64,000 bases of DNA from CAMTWZ01 sp041749075 (GCA_041749075.1 JBGTBY010000034.1:1-64000), one strand, 5' to 3'. Shown: positions 1 through 8,733, counted from the first letter of the stretch. The notes: generated by a model not told the origin, from the letters alone. Translations and numbers: made by a program.

Positions 1-123
1 GGGAATGGGGAATCGGACGTGGAATCCAGGATTCAGACGCTCCCCTTTTCTCGGTTCGCTTCGCGCTTCTCGACGCTACGCGCTGCTAATCTGTACCTTT
101 GGTCTCCTGATCTTTGATCATGT

Positions 124-270
124 CCCGATTCCCGATTCCCGATTCCCGATTCCCGATTCCCGATTCCCGTTCCCGATTTTCCGGCTCCCGATTCCCGATT
201 CCCGATTCTCGATTCCCGATTCTCGATTCTCGATTCCCGATTCCCGATTCCCGATTCCCGATTCCCGATG
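124..270. repeat. heptamer tandem repeat (CCCGATT)n
   Basis: About 18 tandem copies of the heptamer CCCGATT, with some CTCGATT variants and one interruption near 166-186. The first 16 bases of the window (GGGAATGGGGAATCGG) look like the same motif in inverted orientation. Long open frames across it are low-complexity artefacts, not genes. Positions 1-123 otherwise hold nothing I can name. Confidence 0.9.
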
Positions 271-303
271 ACTGATCACCGATCACCGATTTCCAATATC
301 AAG

Positions 304-329
304 AAAAGAGCCCCGAAAGGGGCTTTTTT
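304..329 (+). terminator. Rho-independent terminator
   Basis: A GC-rich hairpin (AGCCCC, loop GAAA, GGGGCT) is followed by a run of T and preceded by A residues. It probably ends transcription coming from the left of the window. Confidence 0.75.
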
Positions 330-338
330 CGTTCGAGG

Positions 339-450
339 ACTTGCGGACAGTCATACTTATTATCCTATCAAATAGACACAAGTGTAATATTATTTATTGC
401 TTATCTCGCGGATTTATTACGTAAAAAAACTGTGAAATTTGTGCACATTT
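339..450 (+). repeat. dispersed structured element, copy 1 (5' half only)
   Basis: It starts with the 12-mer ACTTGCGGACAG (339-350), continues with the arm CCTATCAAAT (364-373), TTACGTAA and the left half of the central hairpin (CTGTG...TTGTGCA). It then stops where the other copies continue to the right stem half and a second 12-mer. The upstream TTTGATAG arm is also missing, so this is a truncated copy. See copies at 1402, 2653 and 37388. Confidence 0.8.
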
Positions 451-479
451 AGGCATCTAAACCCTCAACCATCCACTGC

Positions 480-782
480 ATGGGCTTTTTCACGACTCCG
501 GACTTTCCTTCTCTGATGCTTCTCATCAGCACGATCGTCTTCTATGTTTACTATCGATTCTTGCTTCGGCACTGGCTGAAGGCCTATTGGGCCGGCATCC
601 AGCTAACCCAATGGCAAATCGTGACATTGCGACGCCTGGGTATTCCACTGGAATCGACCATGACCGAACTACTTAGAGCGCATCACGATGGACATGATGC
701 GCAGAAGTTGTTCGATTGTATTTATCAAGCGGCGATGTCGGGCCAGATCCTATCTGTGGAAGAGGCTTTTCGGCGCATCTGA
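480..782 (+). CDS. small membrane protein resembling the FloA N-terminus
   Basis: A 100-residue protein with one hydrophobic segment (about residues 10-28) followed by a basic, helical cytoplasmic part. The order of features (HWLKAYWAGIQL, then a basic R-R-L-G-I-P stretch, then A-HHDG and an alanine-rich helix) is reminiscent of the membrane-proximal part of flotillin-like FloA (UPF0365), but the protein stops where the SPFH domain would begin. That resemblance is weak and by eye. It lies 23 bp upstream of the ankyrin gene on the same strand and is probably co-transcribed. No clear Shine-Dalgarno sequence is seen. The pair sits between copies 1 and 2 of the dispersed element. It may instead be an unrelated single-pass protein. 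Confidence 0.6.
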   Translation: MGFFTTPDFPSLMLLISTIVFYVYYRFLLRHWLKAYWAGIQLTQWQIVTLRRLGIPLESTMTELLRAHHDGHDAQKLFDCIYQAAMSGQILSVEEAFRRI

Positions 783-805
783 ACATCCCCCATTTGGAGA
801 CAAGA

Positions 806-1423
806 ATGACCCATCCTCTCGACTTAGCCGAATTGATCCGCACCAACAATATGGAGGCGCTTCAGTCTGAATTGGCCATGGCTCCCTCTCGTGCGGCCGA
901 GAAGACAGCAGATGGGATTTCCTTGCTTCAATATGCCGCATATTGCCGGAACGAGGCCGCGGCTGATCTCCTGCGAACTCACAGGCCGGAAATGGATCTC
1001 CACGAAGCTTGTTGTTGGGGGGATGCGAGCCGAGTAGCCCACTTCATCCAAACCGATCCGGATTGCGTGAATACAAATTCGGCGGATGGATTCAGTCCGT
1101 TGGGATTGGCCTGCTTTTTTGGACGTGAAGCGCTTGTGGACCTTTTGCTCGCCGCGGTTGCCGATCCGAATGCGGCATCTCAAAATGCATTCAAGGTGAC
1201 GCCCTTGCATTCGGCATGCGCCATATCGAACATCGACATCGTGAAGAAATTACTATCGGCGGGTGCGGATGTGAACGCCAAACAAATGAGGGGAGTGACG
1301 CCGCTTCATTCCGCGGCACATAACAATCGGACCGATATCTTCGATCTGCTTTTGGCCCATGGTGCCGATCCGGATGCGCAAATGGATGATGGAAAAACAC
1401 CATTTGATATGTATACCAAGTAA
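806..1423 (+). CDS. ankyrin-repeat protein
   Basis: A 205-residue soluble protein made of about five ankyrin repeats. The clearest repeats run from about residue 90 to the end, with TPLHSACAISNIDIVKKLL and GVTPLHSAAHNN as typical first helices and GADVNAK and GADPDAQ as loop motifs. Such proteins bind partners; no catalytic residues are visible. I chose the ATG at 806 because GGAGA lies six bases upstream and a longer in-frame start would overlap the previous gene with non-ankyrin sequence. The last repeat is cut short (GKTPFDMYTK): these last codons coincide with the left arm of repeat copy 2, and the stop codon overlaps the first base of its 12-mer. The C-terminus was probably set by that element. 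Confidence 0.85.
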   Translation: MTHPLDLAELIRTNNMEALQSELAMAPSRAAEKTADGISLLQYAAYCRNEAAADLLRTHRPEMDLHEACCWGDASRVAHFIQTDPDCVNTNSADGFSPLGLACFFGREALVDLLLAAVADPNAASQNAFKVTPLHSACAISNIDIVKKLLSAGADVNAKQMRGVTPLHSAAHNNRTDIFDLLLAHGADPDAQMDDGKTPFDMYTK

Positions 1424-1631
1424 CTTGCGGACAGTCATACTTACTGTCCTATCAAATTAGCACATGTCGCTAATATTAATCAACTTACTGGACGAAATCA
1501 TTACGTAATTTCTCTGTGGAATCTGTGCATATTGTTACGTTGGTGCACAGATTTCACAGTAAAAAGCGAAATTTCGTCTCGAAAATCGCTGTCTGTTTAT
1601 CGGAATCGGAGGTATCGTAACTTGCGGACAG
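1402..1631 (+). repeat. dispersed structured element, copy 2 (full)
   Basis: Left arm ATTTGATA (1402-1409), 12-mer ACTTGCGGACAG (1423-1434), right arm TATCAAAT (1450-1457), ATTACGTAAT, central hairpin with stem halves 1514-1529 (CTGTGGAATCTGTGCA) and 1544-1559 (TGCACAGATTTCACAG), and a second direct 12-mer at 1620-1631. The same order and orientation are seen in copies 3 and 4. It fills nearly the whole gap between the ankyrin gene and the next gene. No protein-coding potential is evident. Confidence 0.9.
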
Positions 1632-1692
1632 CACACCTAGCCACCTAACTGCAATCGCCTCGTAGTCCATCTTCCAACCATCCAGATATACT

Positions 1693-2631
1693 ATGAAACA
1701 CCTACTTCCTACACTACTCCTTCTTTCTGTCCCGGCTTTCTCATCCGCGCAAGGCGTGATTACCAATTCCTTCAGCGATGTGACTCACATCGAACTGTCC
1801 ACCGCCTCGGGCGATGCCATTTTCGTAAAGGGAGGCGGGACGACCGTCGAGCTTCACCTCGAATACACCTTTTCGGATGCCTCCTTTGAACCCGTTATCC
1901 GGCAATCCGGTAGTATGCTCATCCTCGAAGAAGAATTCACACAGCGGAACAATCGCGGCCGGTCTACCTGGACGCTCACCATTCCTGACGGGCTTGATAT
2001 TAAATTCACAACCGGTTCCGGCGATGTCGAAGCGACGAATCTTCTTTTCAATCTCCGAGCCACGCTCGGCTCGGGTGATGTGTCCTTGTCTTATGTGACG
2101 GGCGACATCCGTTTCACGTCCGGCAGCGGCGATCTGGATCTCAAAACCTATAATGGCACCCTTCGCGCCACCACGGGTAGCGGCGACATTGAAGCGAGTG
2201 ATGTGGACGGCGATGTGACCATCACGACCGGTAGTGGGGATGTCGACGTCAAAGGGTCCAACGGTTCATTTCGCGCAACCACAGGCAGTGGAGACGTATC
2301 TGCGACGGATCTTGTGGTGATGGGGGATGTGAAATTGACCACCGGCTCGGGTGACATCTTGGTTTCGCTTGCAGGTGAATTGAAGGGCGATCTCAGCCTC
2401 AACACCGGTTCCGGAAGCAGCGAGCTGAGACGCAATGGATATGAGCTGACGGGTGAACTTGTGATGCGCGTGGGTGTGCGTCGTGGCCGAATCGACGCAC
2501 CGTTCCAATTCGATCGCACGGACGAGATCCGCAATGGTGGCAATCGGATGATCGAAAGCATCAAAGTCTTCGGATCATCCGACCAACGTGTTGTGATTCA
2601 ATCCGGAAGCGGAAACGCCACAATTCGTTGA
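1693..2631 (+). CDS. secreted DUF4097-like beta-repeat protein
   Basis: A 312-residue protein with a Sec signal peptide (about residues 1-20, ending SSA|QG). The body is built from many short strands with the recurring motif T-G-S-G-D-[VIL], spaced about 18-20 residues. This pattern is typical of DUF4097 / head-GIN type right-handed beta-helix proteins predicted to sit on the cell surface or in the periplasm. No enzymatic residues are recognisable. The ATG follows the right end of repeat copy 2 by about 60 bp; copy 3 begins 21 bp after the stop, so this gene is bracketed by two copies. A paralogue with a TSGGS repeat is at 43008. Function unknown; family assignment by repeat pattern. Confidence 0.8.
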   Translation: MKHLLPTLLLLSVPAFSSAQGVITNSFSDVTHIELSTASGDAIFVKGGGTTVELHLEYTFSDASFEPVIRQSGSMLILEEEFTQRNNRGRSTWTLTIPDGLDIKFTTGSGDVEATNLLFNLRATLGSGDVSLSYVTGDIRFTSGSGDLDLKTYNGTLRATTGSGDIEASDVDGDVTITTGSGDVDVKGSNGSFRATTGSGDVSATDLVVMGDVKLTTGSGDILVSLAGELKGDLSLNTGSGSSELRRNGYELTGELVMRVGVRRGRIDAPFQFDRTDEIRNGGNRMIESIKVFGSSDQRVVIQSGSGNATIR

Positions 2632-2652
2632 ATCGCATATACTTATGAATTT

Positions 2653-2879
2653 TTTGATAGAAGTAGCATGTCACTTGCGGACAGTCATACTTATTGACCT
2701 ATCAAATTGGAGTAAGTATATGAAATTAAGTAGCATACCGACCGAAATCGCTACGTAATTTCTCTGTGGAATCTGTGCATTTTGCTACGCGCTGCACAGA
2801 TTTCACAGTATTTTGGATTTTTTGCTCAGAAAATCACGTCCAGTTGATCAGAATCGAGGGTTTGGGGACTTGCGGACAG
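2653..2879 (+). repeat. dispersed structured element, copy 3 (full)
   Basis: Left arm TTTGATAG (2653-2660), 12-mer ACTTGCGGACAG (2673-2684), right arm CTATCAAA (2699-2706), TACGTAATTTC, hairpin stem halves 2764-2779 and 2793-2808 identical to those of copy 2, and a second 12-mer at 2868-2879. It ends 7 bp from the stop codon of the leftward kinase gene. Loop and spacer sequences differ from copy 2 while stems and 12-mers are conserved. Confidence 0.9.
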
Positions 2880-2886
2880 CATCATC

Positions 2887-5800
2887 CTACCTCTGAATCT
2901 GATCCAACGGCATCAGCAACGTCACTCGAGTTCCACCCTTTGGCTTCGAGTCGATATCGATCTGACTGTCGAACAGGCTCAATCGCTCGCGGATGGTTTT
3001 CAATCCGTACGAAACCACGTCTCCATTCGTTTGGGAGAGGGTGGACACATCAAACCCCGCTCCATCATCTTCCACACGGATCCTCAGATTGTTCTGTATC
3101 CGTGATATCGAGACCCGAGCCTCATCCACTCCCGCATGCTTCACGATATTGAATAGCAGTTCACGGATCATCTGAATCAGCAAGATGATCAATTCATTGC
3201 GCTGAAGTCGGATCTGGTCGTCCACTTTCACGACCACTTTAAGATCGTGCATGCCTTCCATGTAATCGGAGAGCCAGGTCATCGCCTCTACCAGATTCTT
3301 GCCCTTGAATTTGGGCAAGCCGATGGTCGACGATAAATCACGCGTGGCTTGGATCGAATCGTCCAGCATCAAGACAATCTTCTGAATTAGGTCGCTGCAA
3401 TCTTCACCTTTCAATGTCGGATACGTTTTCTGCAAGAGCTTCAGTTCCGTCTTGATCACAAACAATTGCTGCTGAAGATCATCATGCAGCATTTGTCCAA
3501 TTCGCTGACGTTCATTCTGCTCGGTCAACACAATGTCGGATGCCAGGCGGCGCACTTGGGTCGTCCGTTTTTTGACCATCTCTTCCAAGCTTTTGTTCAG
3601 TGCTTGAAGCTTGTCTTCACAGGTTTTGATGGTCGTGATGTCGATGAACGACAGCACAACCCCATCAATCTTGTCTTCCACAGTTCGATAAGGTCGGATC
3701 CGGACAAGGAACCACTGTTTTGACACTGTATTCTGAATTTCGCGTTCGAGCATAATCGCTTCGCGATACACCTTCTCCGCATCAACGGATAGATCTTTAT
3801 AGTCCAGAAGGTTGGTCACATGCGACATCTGCCTACCGATATCCGCTGGGATGATGTTGAACACCTCTGTCACCATTGGTGTGAACCGCATGATTTGCAA
3901 TTTCCGATCCAGGAACAACGTGGCGATTTGCGTCGCATTCATCAGATTCTGGAGATCACTGTTGACGTGCCTTACTTCCTCGACTTTGTGCTTCAACTCC
4001 TGGTTCACGGTAAGCAACTCTTCATTCATCGATTGTTGCTCTTCTTTGGAGGTCTCCAACTCCTCGGTTGTCGCCATCAACTCTTCGTTGATCGATTTCT
4101 GCTCCTCATTGGACACGTTCAGGTCTTCGATGGCCGAATCGTGTGATTCCATGTTCGCTTCGATCTGATTTTTCAACCGATCCAGCTCACCTTCCAATTC
4201 ATGAATGATACGATCGGCTTCTTGCACGCTCTTGGGTTTCGCAGAACTCCTAACCACACCGTCAGAACCCGAGCTTTCGGTCTCTTTCGGCTCGGGTTGC
4301 TCATGTTCAATAAACAGGACATGGGCCATGTTGCCGTTCGACTCGGCGTCTTCGACCGGCTCCACAATCATGCTTACGAGATGGGATTTGCCGTCGATCT
4401 GAACATGAATCGGCTTTGTATTGCATTTTTTCTTCTTATTGATGGCCTGATACAAGGCTGTCCGCAATTCCAACCGAAACTCTTCGCGCACAATGATCAG
4501 GATATTCTGCGTCGGCTTGCCTGGCGCAAACCGCAAATAACGTTCTCCTCCTCCGATACTGTGAAGCACATCGAAATCCGAATTCAGCAACACTGCGGCA
4601 GGCGTGTAGGGCTGGATGGATTTCCAATGCAGAGCTTCCAGATTGTTCGTCGTTGTTTTGGACGCCGATTGTGGCTTTTCATACGTATCGTAGCGTCTTT
4701 TGGTACCTTTACCTAGCTGCGGCAATATGCTTGACGTCTTCGGATTCGGATTCTTGCGATACACGGAATGGGATTTGTCCACCGGAATAAACAGGTCGTT
4801 CGTGTCGATCGATTCCGAATTGCCAAGAAACAGGAATCCACCTGGTTTCAACGCATAGTAGAAGAGTTCGAACACCTTTTTTTGGACGGACCGATCCAGA
4901 TAAATGAGAAGGTTCCGGCAGACCACCATGTTCAACTTCGCAAACGGAGGGTCGCTCAGCACATTGTGGTTTGAAAACAGGATGGTTTCGCGCAACTCGT
5001 TTCGTACGCGATAACCTTCGCCATCTCTTTTGTAGAATCGCAGGAGGCGGGCTTCCGACACATCCTGTTCAATCGACGCCGGGTACCACCCTTTTCGCGC
5101 CACTTTCATCGCATCTTCGGCTATGTCGGATGCGAACACATTAATGTCGTATCGATTATCCGGATGGACGCCATTGCTTTCCAACAGCAGAATCGCGAGA
5201 GAATACGGCTCTTCTCCGGTGGCGCATCCGCAACTCCAAATCCGAATACTCTCATCTGAATTGAGTGATTCGAAGATTTTTGGGATGATATTGGTTTCCA
5301 AGGCTTCAAACGATTTCGTATCTCGAAAAAACTGGGTGACCGTCAGCAGAAAATCGTTTCGAAGCTTCTTGATTTCGCCAGGATTCGTCTGAACATAATC
5401 CACATACTGGGAAAGGGAGTTCAATTCAGCGAGATGCATCCGCCGGCGGATGCGTCGGATGAGCGTCGGACGCTTGTAGTTTCTGAAATCATGCCCACTG
5501 ACGGCATGAACTTGGTCGAGCAGGGTTTCCAGAGCGGTAATATCCGATTCGGCAATCTGATGATTGGCATGGTTATCATACAATACCTTGATCTCGCTTG
5601 CCATTTGGGCCACCGGTAGCACGAAATCGACGTCTCCGGTCACAATGGCGCTTTGGGGCATCGCATCGTACTCGGCTTCCTCCTGAGACTGCACCAACGT
5701 AAGACCACCACGTTCTTTCACCACCGATAATCCATGGGCACCGTCACTCCCAGATCCCGAGAGCACAATCGCGACGCAATTCGGTCCGCACACATTGGCC

Positions 5801-6153
5801 ATGGATTCGAAAAACAAATTGATCGTGGCCGGCTGATCCCGGACCTTTTCTTTGTTTGACAAGACCAATCGCCCACCCTCTAGCGCAAGGTTTTTGCTAG
5901 GAGGGATGATGTAGGTATGGTCCGCTTCAATTTTCACCGATTTCGTGACCTGCACGACCGACATCGACGTTTTTAGCTGCAGCAGATCCGCCAAATGACT
6001 TTCATGTGTGGACGACAAGTGAACGATCACCACATAAGCCATGCCGGTATTTTCCGGCAGGTGTTTGAAAAATGATTGCAAGGCGACCAGCCCACCAGCC
6101 GAAGCCCCAACACCGACTACGACAACCGGATCTACCTTTGGACGGTTTGCCAT
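2887..6153 (-). CDS. CheB-CheR-PAS hybrid sensor histidine kinase
   Basis: A 1088-residue cytoplasmic fusion. A CheB-like methylesterase domain (about 8-185) has the catalytic triad visible as GASAGG (S18), H45 in VHLSS and the Asp in SGSGSDGAHG. A CheR-like methyltransferase (about 205-470) has the SAM motif SCGCATGEEPYS. A long heptad-rich coiled coil (about 620-730, repeated EELMATTEE / EEQQSMNEELLT) precedes a PAS domain (about 735-840), a HisKA_3-type H-box (RQRIGQMLHDDLQQQ) and an intact HATPase domain (N-box ELLFNIVKHA, G-box DDGAGF). NarL-type response regulators are the expected partners; two are encoded at 8035 and 8734. AAGGAAG lies just upstream of the ATG. It probably integrates PAS-detected signals with methylation-like chemistry; the target of the CheB/CheR part is unknown. 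Confidence 0.93.
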   Translation of the reverse strand: MANRPKVDPVVVVGVGASAGGLVALQSFFKHLPENTGMAYVVIVHLSSTHESHLADLLQLKTSMSVVQVTKSVKIEADHTYIIPPSKNLALEGGRLVLSNKEKVRDQPATINLFFESMANVCGPNCVAIVLSGSGSDGAHGLSVVKERGGLTLVQSQEEAEYDAMPQSAIVTGDVDFVLPVAQMASEIKVLYDNHANHQIAESDITALETLLDQVHAVSGHDFRNYKRPTLIRRIRRRMHLAELNSLSQYVDYVQTNPGEIKKLRNDFLLTVTQFFRDTKSFEALETNIIPKIFESLNSDESIRIWSCGCATGEEPYSLAILLLESNGVHPDNRYDINVFASDIAEDAMKVARKGWYPASIEQDVSEARLLRFYKRDGEGYRVRNELRETILFSNHNVLSDPPFAKLNMVVCRNLLIYLDRSVQKKVFELFYYALKPGGFLFLGNSESIDTNDLFIPVDKSHSVYRKNPNPKTSSILPQLGKGTKRRYDTYEKPQSASKTTTNNLEALHWKSIQPYTPAAVLLNSDFDVLHSIGGGERYLRFAPGKPTQNILIIVREEFRLELRTALYQAINKKKKCNTKPIHVQIDGKSHLVSMIVEPVEDAESNGNMAHVLFIEHEQPEPKETESSGSDGVVRSSAKPKSVQEADRIIHELEGELDRLKNQIEANMESHDSAIEDLNVSNEEQKSINEELMATTEELETSKEEQQSMNEELLTVNQELKHKVEEVRHVNSDLQNLMNATQIATLFLDRKLQIMRFTPMVTEVFNIIPADIGRQMSHVTNLLDYKDLSVDAEKVYREAIMLEREIQNTVSKQWFLVRIRPYRTVEDKIDGVVLSFIDITTIKTCEDKLQALNKSLEEMVKKRTTQVRRLASDIVLTEQNERQRIGQMLHDDLQQQLFVIKTELKLLQKTYPTLKGEDCSDLIQKIVLMLDDSIQATRDLSSTIGLPKFKGKNLVEAMTWLSDYMEGMHDLKVVVKVDDQIRLQRNELIILLIQMIRELLFNIVKHAGVDEARVSISRIQNNLRIRVEDDGAGFDVSTLSQTNGDVVSYGLKTIRERLSLFDSQIDIDSKPKGGTRVTLLMPLDQIQR

Positions 6154-6379
6154 ACTTCCTTGTCCTTTCGTTTAAAAACCTATGATATTCAGATACAATA
6201 ACTTAATCAATTCAGTCAACATCTGAACATTAGAAAGTAGATTCCAAGTCGATGGTTTTCATAAACTAACCTGTAATAAATCATACCACATGCCTTTGAT
6301 GATATGTAGTACGATTTATGGCATATCGGGTGTTTATTATGTAATACAATTCTGCTTAAAAATCTATCAAAACCATCAC
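6154..6379. other. divergent intergenic region
   Basis: AT-rich sequence between two divergent kinase genes. It must contain both promoters. I do not see a confident consensus box, and the short in-frame upstream extension of the rightward gene here looks non-coding. Confidence 0.4.
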
Positions 6380-8038
6380 ATGTATCCGTTGAAAAAGGAC
6401 TTATATGATCTGTTTCACAACGGCTTGACACAATACCTATCAGATAAAAGTGGCTCTCGGCTCACCCTGGCGCATGAAATCGGTGATCGAGCCTTGGAAA
6501 TGGGATATAAGGAATCGGAGTTTATCCACACCTGCTCCATGGCCATGAAATATGTTCGTCGTGCGGATTGGGCGCGTGCCTCGTTGTTTCTTTCCGCCTG
6601 TTTGATGCCTATCGAAAAGAAGAATCAGCAAATGGTTTATCTAGCGAATACCACGCTTACGTTGGTGTTGGAATTGAAAAATGTCGGATCCATTACCTAC
6701 GCAAGCCATTCTTGGAACCTGTTTTTGGAGAAACAGCCGACCGATCTGATCGGCACCGATGTCCTTTCCTATGTGCATCCTGATGACCAAAATCGATTTT
6801 CCGCTCATTTGGCCGCCTTGGATCAAATGCCGACGACGACCTCGCTGGCCGAGTACCGCTTTCGTCATAAAACAGGTCAATGGCGACATTTCGAATGCTT
6901 CTCCAGGGTCGTCTCACATGAAGTCGAAGGACACTACATCTTGTTGAGTGCACGCGATGTGACCGATCAGATGGCGAAGACAGAAAAACTAGTACGGAAT
7001 CAGACGCAGTTGGTCAATGCGCAGCGCATCGCGAAACTGGGCAGCTGGGAATGGAATCCGAAAACCGATTCCATCCATTGGTCGAGGGAAGTGAGCCGGA
7101 TGTTCAATATGGAACATGAGCAAGCCCCGAAAACATTGACAGACTTCATTGGGTTCTTGGAGCCCGACGATGCAAAGCACTATTCGACCATCCTGCACGA
7201 TGCGGTGATATCCGAAGCTCCCATCGATGTCGAAATTCGAGCGAAAGGCGTTGGCGAGGACCGGTTGATCATGCATTGCGTTGGGCAAACCCTGAACGGA
7301 TATACCATCGGAACGATGCAGGATATCACGGAGCGCAAAAAAACAGAAGAAAAATTGGCGCAGTACAATGAACAGCTTTGGGACTTGTCGCTTCATCATA
7401 ATCAATTATTGGATAGGGAGCGAGACCGCATCGCCCGCGAGATCCATGATGATCTCGGTCAAATGCTGGCCGTGCTAAAAATGGATATCTATCTTTTGAA
7501 TGAACCATCGCTTCCAACCAAATCCAAAGAGGCAATCAAGGGCATCATACGTCGTGTGGATACGATCATCCATTCGGTTAATCGTATTACATCCGATTTG
7601 CGTCCGGCGGAGTTGGACAATCTGGGTCTGATCGAAACCATTGAATGGTTGTCGATGTCGTTTCAACAACGGTCCGGTATCCAAATCACGTTGGTCAAGC
7701 AGTTGAATGATGACCCGCGCAACCAAATTCCGGAGTCGGGCACAATCTATCGAATTATTCAGGATACGTTGATCAATATCCAGCAAACCTCGAACGTCAA
7801 GAGAATGGATATTCAGGTTGAATTGGATCCAAAGTGGTTCCGGTTCACCATCCATCACGACGCACCTAATCGACCGGGCGAGACCCGTCCTTTTCCCGAC
7901 CCCCTCACACGACTTAGTTTGGTTCAACGGAGCGAACAATTGGGAGGGCGTATGGCATTCGACGATATGATTGAGCTATCCATACCAAGAACAGAAGATT
8001 CAAGAAAGATGTACATTCCTAAAAGGAGCGCGATATGA
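6380..8038 (+). CDS. PAS histidine kinase with degenerate ATP-binding domain
   Basis: 552 residues from the ATG at 6380; an upstream start at 6290 would add 30 residues of AT-rich, low-quality sequence. Order: an all-helical N-terminal region (about 1-85) resembling RsbU/RsbR N-terminal domains, two PAS domains (about 90-200 and 215-320, with PAC-type ends ISARDVTD and GTMQDITERK), then a HisKA_3 H-box with H356 (RIAREIHDDLGQ). The C-terminal HATPase region keeps the N-box asparagine (IIQDTLINIQQ) but lacks the D-x-G-x-G motif: HHDAPNRPG stands where DDGxGF is expected. It is therefore probably unable to bind ATP normally. Its stop overlaps the next start (ATGA), so it is translationally coupled to the response regulator. 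Confidence 0.9.
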   Translation: MYPLKKDLYDLFHNGLTQYLSDKSGSRLTLAHEIGDRALEMGYKESEFIHTCSMAMKYVRRADWARASLFLSACLMPIEKKNQQMVYLANTTLTLVLELKNVGSITYASHSWNLFLEKQPTDLIGTDVLSYVHPDDQNRFSAHLAALDQMPTTTSLAEYRFRHKTGQWRHFECFSRVVSHEVEGHYILLSARDVTDQMAKTEKLVRNQTQLVNAQRIAKLGSWEWNPKTDSIHWSREVSRMFNMEHEQAPKTLTDFIGFLEPDDAKHYSTILHDAVISEAPIDVEIRAKGVGEDRLIMHCVGQTLNGYTIGTMQDITERKKTEEKLAQYNEQLWDLSLHHNQLLDRERDRIAREIHDDLGQMLAVLKMDIYLLNEPSLPTKSKEAIKGIIRRVDTIIHSVNRITSDLRPAELDNLGLIETIEWLSMSFQQRSGIQITLVKQLNDDPRNQIPESGTIYRIIQDTLINIQQTSNVKRMDIQVELDPKWFRFTIHHDAPNRPGETRPFPDPLTRLSLVQRSEQLGGRMAFDDMIELSIPRTEDSRKMYIPKRSAI

Positions 8039-8673
8039 TTAAACTAGCCATTGTAGACGATCACCCATTGGTGAGAGAAGGACTTAAGAGGGTGATGGCG
8101 AGCGGCACCATCGATCTTGAAGTTGTCATAGAAGCCACGAACGCTGACGACATCATGCGTTTGCTGAGCAAGACGAAAGTCGACATCATCATACTCGACA
8201 TCTCCATGCCTGGAAAAAGCGGGATTGATGTGTTGAAAGATCTCAAGATCCAGTTTCCGACCATACCGGTTCTGATTTTGAGCATGCATCCGGAAAACCG
8301 GTTTGCGGTTCGCGCGCTGAAAGCGGGAGCCTCGGGCTACCTCACGAAATCGAGCGTGGCAGATGAATTGGTCGCGGCGATACGCATGATCGTTCAGCAG
8401 AAAAAACGCTACATCAGCACGGCCGTGGCCGAGCAATTGGCGGATGAACTCGACAACAGCGGAGCGAAATTATTACACGAATCTCTCTCCGATCGTGAGT
8501 ATCAAATCCTGTGTATGATCGCCTCAGGCAAGAAGGTTCGACTCATCGCAGAAGAACTGTCGCTCAGTGTTCAGACCATCCATACGTACCGGGCGAGATT
8601 GAAAGACAAGATGAACATGAGATCGAATGTGGAATTCGCATTATATGTTATACAACACAACCTGCTTGATTGA
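8035..8673 (+). CDS. NarL/FixJ-family response regulator
   Basis: 212 residues. Receiver domain (1-120) with acidic pocket VDDHP, phospho-acceptor D55 in ILDISMPG and the conserved lysine in YLTKSS. LuxR-type HTH (about 145-205) with LSDREYQILCMIASGKKVRLIAEELSLS. The start overlaps the kinase stop by 4 bp, marking the two as a pair, although that kinase's ATPase domain looks damaged. Phosphorylation could come from the hybrid kinase at 2887-6153. It probably regulates transcription as a dimer; targets are not visible. Confidence 0.95.
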   Translation: MIKLAIVDDHPLVREGLKRVMASGTIDLEVVIEATNADDIMRLLSKTKVDIIILDISMPGKSGIDVLKDLKIQFPTIPVLILSMHPENRFAVRALKAGASGYLTKSSVADELVAAIRMIVQQKKRYISTAVAEQLADELDNSGAKLLHESLSDREYQILCMIASGKKVRLIAEELSLSVQTIHTYRARLKDKMNMRSNVEFALYVIQHNLLD

Positions 8674-8733
8674 TTACAGGGATATCCCACTAAGCTTTAT
8701 TTAGGATTGGGCGGTGCGGTGATAGGTTGATGT

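Noticed and set aside
124..270. CRISPR array
   Set aside because: Repeat unit is seven bases with no spacers and no cas genes nearby.
5..286. Open frames on both strands across the heptamer array
   Set aside because: Low-complexity seven-base periodicity keeps frames open; the peptides are pure repeats with no domain.
716..805. Longer start for the ankyrin protein
   Set aside because: The extra 30 residues overlap the preceding gene and do not look like ankyrin sequence; a GGAGA is placed for the ATG at 806.
2148..2564. Leftward frame opposite the DUF4097-like gene
   Set aside because: It mirrors the repeat codons of the real gene; shadow frame.
1402..2879. Integron attC sites
   Set aside because: The layout is cassette-like, but I see no RYYYAAC/GTTRRRY core pair and no integron integrase in the window.
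6522..6530. DnaA box-like TTATCCACA
   Set aside because: A single site within a kinase gene, without a cluster or AT-rich unwinding region, is not evidence of oriC.
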